From: Gemmataceae bacterium
GTDB taxonomy: Bacteria; Planctomycetota; Planctomycetia; Gemmatales; Gemmataceae
DNA length: 6,167 nt
Direction: 5' to 3'
NCBI GenBank assembly: GCA_026418875.1
Contig: JAOAAM010000014.1
Coordinates: forward strand, 1 to 6,167
Program-made: the position numbers and the translations under genes
The notes under the pieces: generated by a model
Database searches by the model: none
Told to the model about the DNA's origin: nothing
Seen by the model: the letters and a program-made list of their open reading frames with translations, nothing else
In this document: positions 1-5,867 of the stretch, piece by piece
Layout of the letters: every line of letters starts with the position of its first letter
Position numbering within the stretch: the first letter of the stretch is position 1

Positions 1-28
1 GGCAGCGTCAGATGTGTATAAGAGACAG
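1..28. other. Residual Nextera Read 1 adapter with Tn5 mosaic end (artefact)
   Basis: Bases 10-28 read AGATGTGTATAAGAGACAG, the 19-base Tn5 mosaic end used in Nextera libraries. Bases 1-9 (GGCAGCGTC) are the end of the Read 1 adapter arm that normally precedes it. This is untrimmed library sequence at a contig end, not biology. It supplies a false TGA stop (8-10, minus strand) and six false C-terminal residues to the kinase reading frame that enters it. Genomic sequence starts at base 29. Confidence 0.97.
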
Positions 29-532
29 GGCCTCCCCCACGTCGTAGACCGGCACGATGTTGGGATGCTGTAGAGCGGCGGCGGCTTTGGCCTCCGCCCG
101 GATCCGTGCCCGGTCACTGGAGCTGGCCACGTCGCCGTGCAACAGCATCTTGAGGGCCACGACACGATCCAGGCCCTTCTGCCGCGCCTTGTACACCACG
201 CCCATCCCACCCCGGCCGATCTCCTCCAGCAACTCGTAGTCGCCGAAAGACCGCGGAAGTTGGACCGAGGCCACGCCATTCGGGACCGGGGCCGGGGGGA
301 AGCTGGCCGTGGAATCGGTCAGTCGGGCCGCTAAGCACGCAATGTTGTCCAAGGCCCACAGTTGACGCAACTCGTCCGCCAGGTCCGGATTCTCCCGTGC
401 GACGAGGTCGATCGAGGGGTTGCGGCCGGAGCGTCGCTCGGCATCAAGCTGGCTCAGCAGTGCCGCGAGCCGCTCATCGCGGGAGGCATCGGCATGGACT
501 GGGATTGTCCCGTCAGGGGTTGGCAGACTCAT
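29..532 (-). CDS. Serine/threonine protein kinase, N-terminal part (truncated at contig end)
   Basis: The first 168 residues of a Hanks-type (bacterial STK) kinase that would transfer phosphate from ATP to Ser/Thr of partner proteins. Residues about 18-72 form a helical leader (ERLAALLSQLD, then ENPDLADELRQL) like the one before many planctomycete kinase domains. A Pro-rich linker (about 79-94) follows, and the kinase domain opens near Tyr99. Visible motifs are the glycine-rich loop GRGGMGVVYKA (G106, G108, G111), the ATP-anchoring lysine in VALKML (Lys128), the probable alpha-C glutamate Glu147, and LQHPNIVPVYDVGEA. The catalytic loop, DFG and everything C-terminal are missing because the genomic sequence ends at base 29. 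The apparent stop at 8-10 is adapter. The ATG at 530-532 lies inside the sigma factor gene (20-base overlap), with no strong SD, only GAGGG about 8 bases upstream, so translational coupling is likely. No transmembrane segment is seen in the part present. Confidence 0.93.
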
Positions 533-1163
533 GGGAGGGGCCCTCGTCGCGCGTCCACCGAAGGAACGCTTCTTTCAACCGACGCAAGGCACGCAGGTGA
601 CGCATGGAGGCGGCCGCCTCGGTCAGGTTCAACATGGCGGCGATTTCCTGGTTGGTCAACTGCTCGTAATACCGCATCAGGATGATTTCCCGATCTGGTT
701 CGTCCAGCTCCGCCAAAACCTCTTGCAGCTTCTGGGTCAATTCGCGTTGGACGGCAGCCGAGGCCGGCGTCAGTTCCTGATCCATTAATTGCGCGACGAG
801 CATCACGGACGAGGCATCCGGGGCGGCGGCCTCTTGCTGCTCGCGGTCGATACTTCGGCGACCCGCGGCCTGATGCCGCCGATGGGTGTCGATGATTCGA
901 TCTTGCGCGATGTGCCTCAGCCAGAGGGTGAATGGCATCTTCGGGTCACGCAGATATTCGCGAAACCGCCGATGGGCCTCCACCAGCGTCTTCTGCACCA
1001 CGTCGCTAGCATCCTCCCGATGCGCCAACTTCGGATCCAGGCGCAAGCCCACGGCTCGGCGCAGCGGCTCGCGGCAGCGGGCCAACAATTCGTCCAGCGC
1101 CCGCTCGTCCCCCGCACGCGCCCGGTTCAGACAATCTTGCACCTGCTCCGCATCCGGCCACAT
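513..1163 (-). CDS. ECF-type RNA polymerase sigma factor, kinase-linked
   Basis: A 216-residue sigma-70 family factor of the extracytoplasmic-function class (regions 2 and 4 only), which directs RNA polymerase to a small set of promoters. Region 2 spans about 8-98: AGDERALDELLARC is a typical opening, DASDVVQKTLVEAHRRF (51-67) is region 2.2, and FTLWLRHIAQDRIIDTHRRH (78-97) is regions 2.3-2.4. A linker (about 100-135) joins region 4 (about 140-200), where LDEPDREIILMRYYEQLTNQEIA and the helix-turn-helix up to LRALRRLKE recognise the -35 element. No region 1.1 or 3, no anti-sigma gene and no TM segment are seen. The ATG at 1161-1163 follows an SD-like AGGTG. The downstream kinase start overlaps its last codons by 20 bases, an arrangement known for planctomycete ECF factors tied to Ser/Thr kinases. 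Region 2.2 is odd: the common DAED-VQE pattern reads DASD-VQK (Ser53, Lys58). Confidence 0.95.
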   Translation of the reverse strand: MWPDAEQVQDCLNRARAGDERALDELLARCREPLRRAVGLRLDPKLAHREDASDVVQKTLVEAHRRFREYLRDPKMPFTLWLRHIAQDRIIDTHRRHQAAGRRSIDREQQEAAAPDASSVMLVAQLMDQELTPASAAVQRELTQKLQEVLAELDEPDREIILMRYYEQLTNQEIAAMLNLTEAAASMRHLRALRRLKEAFLRWTRDEGPSHESANP

Positions 1164-1250
1164 GTCACACCTGCATGATCCCGATCACCCAAACTCATTC
1201 TAAGGCGCGAACGACGATCGATTTCCCATCCCCGACTTTCTCAACCTTCC

Positions 1251-1330
1251 TCGGCCACCCTTTGCCAGATTTGGCCCCATATTTGGTCACATCACTGGCC
1301 CCAGACTTGGCACCATCCTTGGCCAACCTC
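1251..1330. repeat. Degenerate 12-base tandem repeat upstream of the MFS gene
   Basis: Five contiguous 12-base units start at 1271, 1283, 1295, 1307 and 1319, all built on TTGGCCCCAT plus two variable bases. T2, G3 and G4 are invariant and most other core positions agree in four of five copies. Two weaker copies at 10-base spacing precede them (1251 TCGGCCACCC, 1261 TTTGCCAGAT), and a stray TTGGCACACC at 1366 abuts the MFS start codon. The array sits in the divergent spacer between the sigma factor and transporter genes, so it could be a multi-site operator; it could also be an eroded minisatellite. If translation started upstream at 1175 it would encode a Leu-Ala-Pro-x repeat, which I consider unlikely. 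Confidence 0.6.
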
Positions 1331-1375
1331 GACATTTCTCGACCATGTCCGCTGATTCCACTACATTGGCACACC

Positions 1376-2674
1376 ATGACACGACCTGAGAGATCCCGAG
1401 TACGGCTTGGCGTGCTGGCGCTGCTCTGCGCCATGTCGTTCATCCTGTATCTCGATCGCGTCTGCATGGGACAGGCCCTGAAGTCGATCGAAGCGGAGTT
1501 GGGACTCGAGCGTTGGCAGACGACCTGGGTTACCATGGCCTTCACCGTGGCCTACGGCCTGTTCGAAATTCCGACAGGACGACTCGGGGATCGCTTGGGT
1601 GCTCGGCGGGTTCTGACACGGATTGTCGTGTGGTGGTCCGTCTTTACGATGTTGACCGGTGCCTGCTGGAATTTCTTCTCGTTGCTGGTCGTGCGATTTC
1701 TCTTTGGCGCTGGGGAGGCGGGGGCGTATCCGAATGCGGCCCGAGTGATCTCCCGCTGGTTTCCGGCTGCCGAGAGAGGAAGGGTGCAAGGGTTAATGCT
1801 CGCGGCGGGGCAAGCGGGGGCCAGCTTGTCGCCGGGACTGACCGCGCAAAGTATCGCCTCGGTTGGCTGGCGCGAGGCTTTCGCTTTGTTCGGACTGGTG
1901 GGCGTCGTTTGGGCGATCGTTTTCTGGCGCTGGTTCCACGATGACCCAGCCCAGCACCCGAACATCAGCTCCGCGGAACTGCAAACCATCGGCCGGCATG
2001 GTGCCGCCGACGAGCACGGATCGATCCCCTGGCGTCGGGTCGCTCGCAATCGCACCATCTTGCTCCTCGGGCTAATCGTGACCTGCACTGCCTTCGTGGC
2101 GTACCTGTACTTGAGTTGGTATCCGACTTACTTGCAAGAGGCCCGCGGCGTCTCGTTGCAGCAGTCCGGGTGGTTGGCCTCGTTGGCTTTGGCCGGCGGC
2201 GGTCTGGGGCTGCTCAGCGGTGGCTTGATCTTGGATCGGATCACCAAGCGGAGCGCGAATCCGTTGCAGCGTCGGCGTTGGGCGGCGACGGCGTCTCACT
2301 TGAGTGCGGCCGTCTTGCTCCTTCTGGCAGTTGGCAGTGACTCGCCGACGCTATCGGCTGGTTTCGCCGCCGCTTCGTGCTTCGCCATGTTCGTGCCGCA
2401 AAGCGCTTGGTGGAGTTGTGCGATCGAGGTGAGCGGGCCGCACGTCGGGGCGTTGTTCGGACTGATGAACGGAGTGGGAGTCGTGGGGGCGATTTCCTCA
2501 CAGTTCTTTTTCGGCCGATTCCCTGAATGGCGCGGCCAACTCGGCTTCGTTGGCCGCGCTCAATGGGATCCCGCCTTCTACGTGTGCGTCGGGTTGTTGT
2601 TGCTCGCGGCTTTCAGCTGGCAATGGGTGAATCCACTCCGCGATCAGGTGGAGCCGATCGCAAAAACCGAGTGA
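1376..2674 (+). CDS. MFS transporter, anion:cation symporter (ACS)-like
   Basis: A 432-residue inner-membrane carrier of the major facilitator superfamily, the usual length, with about 12 hydrophobic segments in two halves. TM1 (about 9-26) ends in YLDRV, typical of the ACS family. Motif A is clear in the TM2-TM3 loop (GRLGDRLGARRVL, 68-80) and is followed by RFLFGAGEAGAYPNA (107-121), a hallmark of ACS members such as hexuronate, glucarate and galactonate carriers. A hydrophilic central loop lies at about 188-225, and a second motif A-like GGLILDRITKR at 282-292. The substrate is probably an organic anion imported with a cation, but the sequence does not show which one. The frame is open back to an ATG at 1175, but those 67 extra residues are Pro-rich, repeat-derived and unlike any MFS N-terminus. 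The ATG at 1376, just before TRPERSRVRLG and TM1, is therefore preferred although no SD precedes it. The gene stands alone on this strand. Confidence 0.9.
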   Translation: MTRPERSRVRLGVLALLCAMSFILYLDRVCMGQALKSIEAELGLERWQTTWVTMAFTVAYGLFEIPTGRLGDRLGARRVLTRIVVWWSVFTMLTGACWNFFSLLVVRFLFGAGEAGAYPNAARVISRWFPAAERGRVQGLMLAAGQAGASLSPGLTAQSIASVGWREAFALFGLVGVVWAIVFWRWFHDDPAQHPNISSAELQTIGRHGAADEHGSIPWRRVARNRTILLLGLIVTCTAFVAYLYLSWYPTYLQEARGVSLQQSGWLASLALAGGGLGLLSGGLILDRITKRSANPLQRRRWAATASHLSAAVLLLLAVGSDSPTLSAGFAAASCFAMFVPQSAWWSCAIEVSGPHVGALFGLMNGVGVVGAISSQFFFGRFPEWRGQLGFVGRAQWDPAFYVCVGLLLLAAFSWQWVNPLRDQVEPIAKTE

Positions 2675-2684
2675 CTGCCTCGGT
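2661..2684 (-). terminator. Probable intrinsic terminator of the zinc-ribbon gene
   Basis: Read on the minus strand just past the stop at 2692, ACCGAG (2684-2679), a 7-base loop (2678-2672) and CTCGGT (2671-2666) form a 6-bp perfect stem, followed by a T tract (2666-2662). This is the classic Rho-independent layout for leftward transcription. The element covers the last codons and stop of the convergent MFS gene. The stem is short, so strength is uncertain. Confidence 0.6.
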
Positions 2685-2691
2685 GCTTCAG

Positions 2692-3246
2692 CTACGGACG
2701 GCCTGCCGCAGCACCCGCGCCAGCGATCGCAAACATCATCATGTAGAACAGGCAGCACCCGCCGCAAGCCAAAAGCCAAATGATCGTCGAGACCATGCCC
2801 AGAATCCGGCCGACGTTGGTGTTGCTCTCGCCCTCGGGGTCCATTTGCCCTGCACGGATCTTGGTGATGTCCCCGTTCCCGAGAATCCAGGCGATCAGGC
2901 CGGTGATCGGTGCACCAACGCCGATGATCCCGAGGATTCCCAGCACCAAGATCAGGGTGCCCCGGTGAGGCTCCTGCCGGCGGCGACGAGGCCGGTCATC
3001 GTCTTCCTCATCTTGGATTCGACGTCGTGGTGGTGGGGCCTCGCTTTGAGGCATTGCCCGAAATTCCGCAGGTGCCGATTCCGAAGGTCTCTGCGGCGTG
3101 GGCGAAGTCTCCGGTCCGAGACCTTCTCCCTCGAGGCTTGCCGTGAAAATGTGCCCGCACTGCGGACATTTCACCGATTGACCCACCAACTCATCGGGAA
3201 CACGCAATTTCCGCCCGCACGATGGGCACGACGTTTGGACAGGCAT
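2692..3246 (-). CDS. Zinc-ribbon protein with two C-terminal membrane segments (DUF4190-like)
   Basis: A 184-residue small membrane protein of unknown role. The N-terminus is a zinc ribbon of MJ0042 type: Cys7-x2-Cys10, then Cys27-x2-Cys30 (SCPSCGRKLRVPDELVGQ followed by VKCPQCGHIF), expected to bind one structural zinc in the cytoplasm. Residues about 37-95 are a disordered Pro/Glu linker with a strongly charged patch (RRRIQDEEDDDRPRRRR, 74-90). Two hydrophobic segments follow (about 97-122 and 150-178), separated by a loop reading GDITKIRAGQMDPEGESNTNVGRILG. That loop closely resembles DUF4190-type membrane hairpins that are common in planctomycetes. The second segment carries Cys161, Cys164 and Cys165. 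The ATG at 3244-3246 has GGAG six bases upstream, supporting this start. The gene converges on the MFS gene with a 17-base gap and diverges from the exported-protein gene, so it is probably monocistronic. Confidence 0.85.
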   Translation of the reverse strand: MPVQTSCPSCGRKLRVPDELVGQSVKCPQCGHIFTASLEGEGLGPETSPTPQRPSESAPAEFRAMPQSEAPPPRRRIQDEEDDDRPRRRRQEPHRGTLILVLGILGIIGVGAPITGLIAWILGNGDITKIRAGQMDPEGESNTNVGRILGMVSTIIWLLACGGCCLFYMMMFAIAGAGAAAGRP

Positions 3247-3419
3247 GAAGTTCTCCGCTGCGGGGCCAAAGCAATTTAGATCGGGTACTTGTATTTCGTC
3301 GCGGTCACGAGTCTCTTTTCGGCATCAATTTAGCGACAGCATATTTCGCTTTGGATGAATGGCGAGCAAAAGCTGGCCGATAAAAAGCGATGTTCCAATT
3401 CTTCCGGCTGGGGCCGACC

Positions 3420-3426
3420 AGGAGGG
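3420..3426 (+). promoter_or_regulatory. Strong Shine-Dalgarno site of the exported-protein gene
   Basis: AGGAGGG lies with six bases between AGGAGG and the ATG at 3432. It fixes the start and suggests efficient translation compared with the weakly preceded sigma factor and MFS starts in the same window. Confidence 0.85.
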
Positions 3427-3431
3427 TTTGA

Positions 3432-4751
3432 ATGAAAAGCTGGCGAATTCTGGTTGGTTGGGGTGTCGTCTTCCTTGGTGCGGCCACTGCCCAGGCCCAG
3501 TCCCACGACTTGGTTGAGACGGCCCGACGCGGCGACTGCCATCGCCTCGATCTGACGTTGAATCTCAAAGGCGAGCTGCGAGTCAATCGGGAAGGTAAGA
3601 CCGTCGCCATCCCGATCGTCGCTGGTGCGGCCCACCGCTTCACCGAGCGTGTCTTGGAGGTTGCCTCATCGGGGATGCCCACGAAAGTGGCACGCCACTA
3701 CGACTTGGCCAAAGCGGAAGTTCGGATCGAGGGACAACCCATGAGTCGGATGATTCGGGACGACCGCCGACTCATCGTGGCCCAACGAGTCCGCGACCAA
3801 TTCCTCACGTACAGTCCTGCTGGTCCGATGACCCGTGACGAACTCGAGGTGGTGAGCCAGCATTTCGACACGCTCAGCCTATGTGGATTGTTGCCGCAGC
3901 GTTCGTGTGCCGTGGGCGATTCGTGGAAAGTCGGCAACGACGTGGTTCAAGCGTTGGCGCAGTTCGAGGCGTTGATCTCCAACGAGATCACGGCCAAGCT
4001 AGAACGCGTCGCCGATGGCTTCGCCGAGATTTCAGTTGGCGGCAAGGCAACTGGCATCGAGTTGGGCGCGTTGGTCAAGGTGACGGTGTCGGCCTCGGCC
4101 CGGTACGAGATTTTGGCGAAGAAGCTAGTCCGGGTGGAGTGGATTCAGCGCGACGAACGCGACCAAGGGCCGGCCAGTCCCGCGGCGACGATCGAGGCGA
4201 CCACCATCGTGCAACGAACCGCGGTGGATCTCCCCGCCACGCTGCACGACTCGGCCTTGGAGAGTGTGCCGCCGGGCTTTGATGTCCCCGATGCGTTGAA
4301 ACTCGTGTATCACCGCGATCCTCACGACCGCTACGACGTCGCCGTCTCCCGCGATTGGCAACTCGTCGCGCAGACGGACCAGCACTTGGTGTTGCGGCTG
4401 ATCGAGCAGGGCGACCTGGTATGCCAAGCCACGATCACACCCTGGAGCAAGGCCGATCCGGGCAAACACCTCAGCAGCGATGAGTTCCGCGAGATCATGT
4501 CGCAAGCGCCCGGCTGGCAATTCGAGGAGATTCTTGAAGCGGGGGAGATCCCTGCGGACAACGGCCGTTGGATGTACCGGATCTCGGCCCGAGGGACGAT
4601 CGAAAACACCAAAGTCGTGCAAACGTTTTACCTGGTCGCGCACTCCACTGGCGAGCAAGTGATCGTCACGTTCACGATGAAACCCAGCCAGGTGGGCAAG
4701 CTCGGCTCACGCGACTTGACCTTGGTCGGATCGATCGGCTTCCCCAAATAG
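3432..4751 (+). CDS. Exported two-domain hypothetical protein (C-terminal PsbP/Mog1-like fold proposed)
   Basis: 439 residues that I cannot assign to a characterised family. Residues 1-22 form a Sec signal peptide: KSWR, a hydrophobic core (ILVGWGVVFLGAAT), then AQA with predicted cleavage between Ala22 and Gln23, so the mature protein should be periplasmic or outside. There is no lipobox and no further TM segment. Residues about 30-270 look like an alternating beta-strand domain (RLDLTLNLKGELRV, AEVRIEG, EISVGGKATGIELGALVKVTVSASARYEI) with a helix rich in Asp/Glu/Arg near 115-147. Residues about 285-439 form a second unit (DRYDVAVSRDWQLVA, VVQTFYLVAHSTGEQVIVTFTMKPSQVGKLG, LVGSIGFPK) whose pattern resembles PsbP/Mog1/DUF1795-type domains. 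That resemblance is inference from pattern alone. Cys36, Cys151, Cys159 and Cys331 could form disulfides. The gene stands alone, between a divergent zinc-ribbon gene and a convergent amidotransferase-like gene. Confidence 0.85.
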   Translation: MKSWRILVGWGVVFLGAATAQAQSHDLVETARRGDCHRLDLTLNLKGELRVNREGKTVAIPIVAGAAHRFTERVLEVASSGMPTKVARHYDLAKAEVRIEGQPMSRMIRDDRRLIVAQRVRDQFLTYSPAGPMTRDELEVVSQHFDTLSLCGLLPQRSCAVGDSWKVGNDVVQALAQFEALISNEITAKLERVADGFAEISVGGKATGIELGALVKVTVSASARYEILAKKLVRVEWIQRDERDQGPASPAATIEATTIVQRTAVDLPATLHDSALESVPPGFDVPDALKLVYHRDPHDRYDVAVSRDWQLVAQTDQHLVLRLIEQGDLVCQATITPWSKADPGKHLSSDEFREIMSQAPGWQFEEILEAGEIPADNGRWMYRISARGTIENTKVVQTFYLVAHSTGEQVIVTFTMKPSQVGKLGSRDLTLVGSIGFPK

Positions 4752-4797
4752 TCCGTTTTCCTTCAATGCCCCGGGCTTTCCCATGACGCAGGGGGAG

Positions 4798-4835
4798 GGG
4801 CGACGCTGTGTGTCATCTTGAACCCAGCGTCGCCC
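4798..4835 (+). terminator. Strong hairpin in the convergent spacer, possible bidirectional terminator
   Basis: GGGCGACGCTG (4798-4808) and CAGCGTCGCCC (4825-4835) are perfect 11-base complements around a 16-base loop. A G-U and an A-U pair could extend the stem outward. It lies 46 bases past the stop of the exported-protein gene and 43 bases past the 3' end of the minus-strand gene, so it could end transcripts from both sides. Neither flank has a T tract, so classical Rho-independent termination is not assured; it may act as a 3'-end stabiliser. Confidence 0.5.
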
Positions 4836-4858
4836 TTGGCACCGGAAACTTATTCAGA

Positions 4859-4880
4859 GGAACGCCAGAGGAGGCGTTTC
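4859..4880 (-). terminator. Hairpin abutting the stop codon of the C26-family gene
   Basis: AACGCC (4861-4866) pairs with GGCGTT (4873-4878) around a 6-base loop. A G-U and a G-C pair reaching into the TGA stop (4879-4881) can extend the stem to 8 bp. Its position right at the 3' end of the leftward gene suggests an RNA 3'-end structure. It has no T tract, so its terminator function is weakly supported. Confidence 0.35.
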
Positions 4881-5631
4881 AGGCTGCCAGCCGCATCGCC
4901 TTGGGCGCGACTCCGGTGATGGCTTCGATGAAGGCGCGGAACAGTTGCATGTCCAAAGCCGAAGCTGTTTCCGCCTCCGGGTGCCATTGCACGCCGACAC
5001 AGAACCACTCGTCGTTGTCCACTTCGATGGCCTCGATGACCTCGTCGGGCGACTTCGCACTGACCCGAAGCCCCTGGCCGAGTTTCTTGATCGCTTGATG
5101 GTGGCTGCTGTTGACGCGGAGTTCGCCGCCGCCATAAATCTCATCCAGGCGGGTGCCCGGTTCGAGCAGGACGATGTGTCGATGCGGTCCGCCGCTGGGA
5201 TCGAAGTGCGGCAGGGCCTTGGGCAGATCTTCCGGCAAGTGGAGGAAGAGCGAGCCGCCCCGTGCCACGTTGATTTGTTGCATGCCGACGCCGATGCCGA
5301 GGATCGGGATTCGTCGCTTCATGGCCAAACGCAGCAGCATGAAATCAAAATCCTCGCGGCGGGGCGACATCGGCACGACCGTCGAATGAGACGGCAGATT
5401 CTGCCGCTTAGGGTCCAAGTCCAGTCCGCCGCAAAGGATCAAGCCATCGATGCGATCCAGCATCGTCTCCACTGCCTCTTCGCGGGGAATGGGCGGCAGG
5501 GCGATGGGCAAGCCGTCGGCTTCGTAAACCTTGTCGAAGTAACCGGCCCCAAGCCGCGTCATCGCACCAGTGTGCTTCGATGCGGGTATGAAATCCAGAT
5601 TGATGCCGATGACTGGACGCGAAAACGCCAT
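4879..5631 (-). CDS. Class I glutamine amidotransferase-like protein, peptidase C26 (PuuD-like) family, nucleophile Cys missing
   Basis: 250 residues, the normal length for the gamma-glutamyl-gamma-aminobutyrate hydrolase family, cytoplasmic. Known members hydrolyse gamma-glutamyl amide bonds, as PuuD does in putrescine breakdown. Family features in order: PVIGINLDFIP at the N-terminus, the LILCGGLDLDP loop (about 65-74), the nucleophile-elbow segment IPILGIGVGMQQINVARGGSL, RVNSSHHQAIKKLG, and VGVQWHPEA with the acid-base pair His217 and Glu219. The elbow normally reads GICRGMQ; here Cys is Gly114 (codon 5290-5292) and Arg is Val115. Standard cysteine hydrolysis should therefore be impossible, although the rest of the fold is intact and no frameshift is seen. 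It may be a binding or regulatory protein, or may use another residue; Cys68 in the LILCGG loop is a speculative candidate. A GTG at 5632-5634 directly precedes the ATG at 5629-5631; the ATG is preferred because AGGAGG lies six bases from it and only three from the GTG. No polyamine genes are adjacent. Confidence 0.9.
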   Translation of the reverse strand: MAFSRPVIGINLDFIPASKHTGAMTRLGAGYFDKVYEADGLPIALPPIPREEAVETMLDRIDGLILCGGLDLDPKRQNLPSHSTVVPMSPRREDFDFMLLRLAMKRRIPILGIGVGMQQINVARGGSLFLHLPEDLPKALPHFDPSGGPHRHIVLLEPGTRLDEIYGGGELRVNSSHHQAIKKLGQGLRVSAKSPDEVIEAIEVDNDEWFCVGVQWHPEAETASALDMQLFRAFIEAITGVAPKAMRLAA

Positions 5632-5637
5632 CACTTT

Positions 5638-5643
5638 CCTCCT
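5638..5643 (-). promoter_or_regulatory. Shine-Dalgarno site deciding the C26-family start
   Basis: AGGAGG on the minus strand is followed by AAAGTG and then ATG. Spacing is six bases to the ATG (5629-5631) and three to the GTG (5632-5634), favouring the ATG as initiator. Confidence 0.75.
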
Positions 5644-5800
5644 TGAAAGAGCCGCATCGCGCGGGACATCTGCTCGAGAGTCTACCGTCCCGGAGACCGC
5701 TGCACGAGCAGTGCTTATTTGAGTTCACGATCTTACCGATCCGTCGCGCCGGTTTTCAAGCGAGATTTTTCTCTGTGAAGGCATGAAAGGCTTGTTGATC

Positions 5801-5829
5801 TTGCAACGAGGGTCCAAAAACGGCACAAT
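5801..5829 (+). promoter_or_regulatory. Candidate sigma-70-type promoter of the TTG-start gene
   Basis: TTGCAA (5801-5806) and CACAAT (5824-5829) are separated by exactly 17 bases, and each matches four of six consensus bases. They sit in the divergent spacer, about 28 bases upstream of the SD at 5857. Planctomycete promoters often depart from the E. coli consensus, so this is only a candidate. Confidence 0.3.
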
Positions 5830-5856
5830 CGGCCCGAAGGATCTAGCCGCTTGCCA

Positions 5857-5862
5857 AGGAGG
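5857..5862 (+). promoter_or_regulatory. Shine-Dalgarno site deciding a TTG start
   Basis: AGGAGG (followed by GTTTC) ends five bases before TTG at 5868-5870. An in-frame TAG at 5844-5846 rules out an earlier start, and the next in-frame ATG (5892) is about 29 bases from the SD, too far for it to serve. Confidence 0.8.
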
Positions 5863-5867
5863 GTTTC

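Noticed and set aside
8..28. Kinase C-terminus ending in LSLIHI
   Set aside because: These residues are the translated reverse complement of the Nextera mosaic end, so the protein end is an artefact.
1175..1375. 67-residue N-terminal extension of the MFS protein
   Set aside because: It is open but Pro-rich, partly made of the 12-base repeat, has no SD, and precedes an ATG that gives a normal MFS N-terminus. I kept the array as a repeat feature, not as coding.
2527..3279. 250-residue plus-strand open frame across the zinc-ribbon gene
   Set aside because: The minus strand carries the CxxC zinc ribbon, two membrane segments and an SD. The plus frame has no domain pattern, overlaps the MFS 3' end and is Arg-rich, as expected of a high-GC shadow.
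3272..3333. Direct repeat CAATTTAG at 3272-3279 and 3326-3333 in the divergent spacer
   Set aside because: Only eight AT-rich bases match and the 54-base spacing has no dyad or further copies. A chance match in a 185-base spacer is plausible.
4945..5646. 233-residue plus-strand open frame across the C26-family gene
   Set aside because: It is a mirror frame of a clearly recognisable amidotransferase-fold protein, with many His/Arg/Asp residues and no SD or domain.
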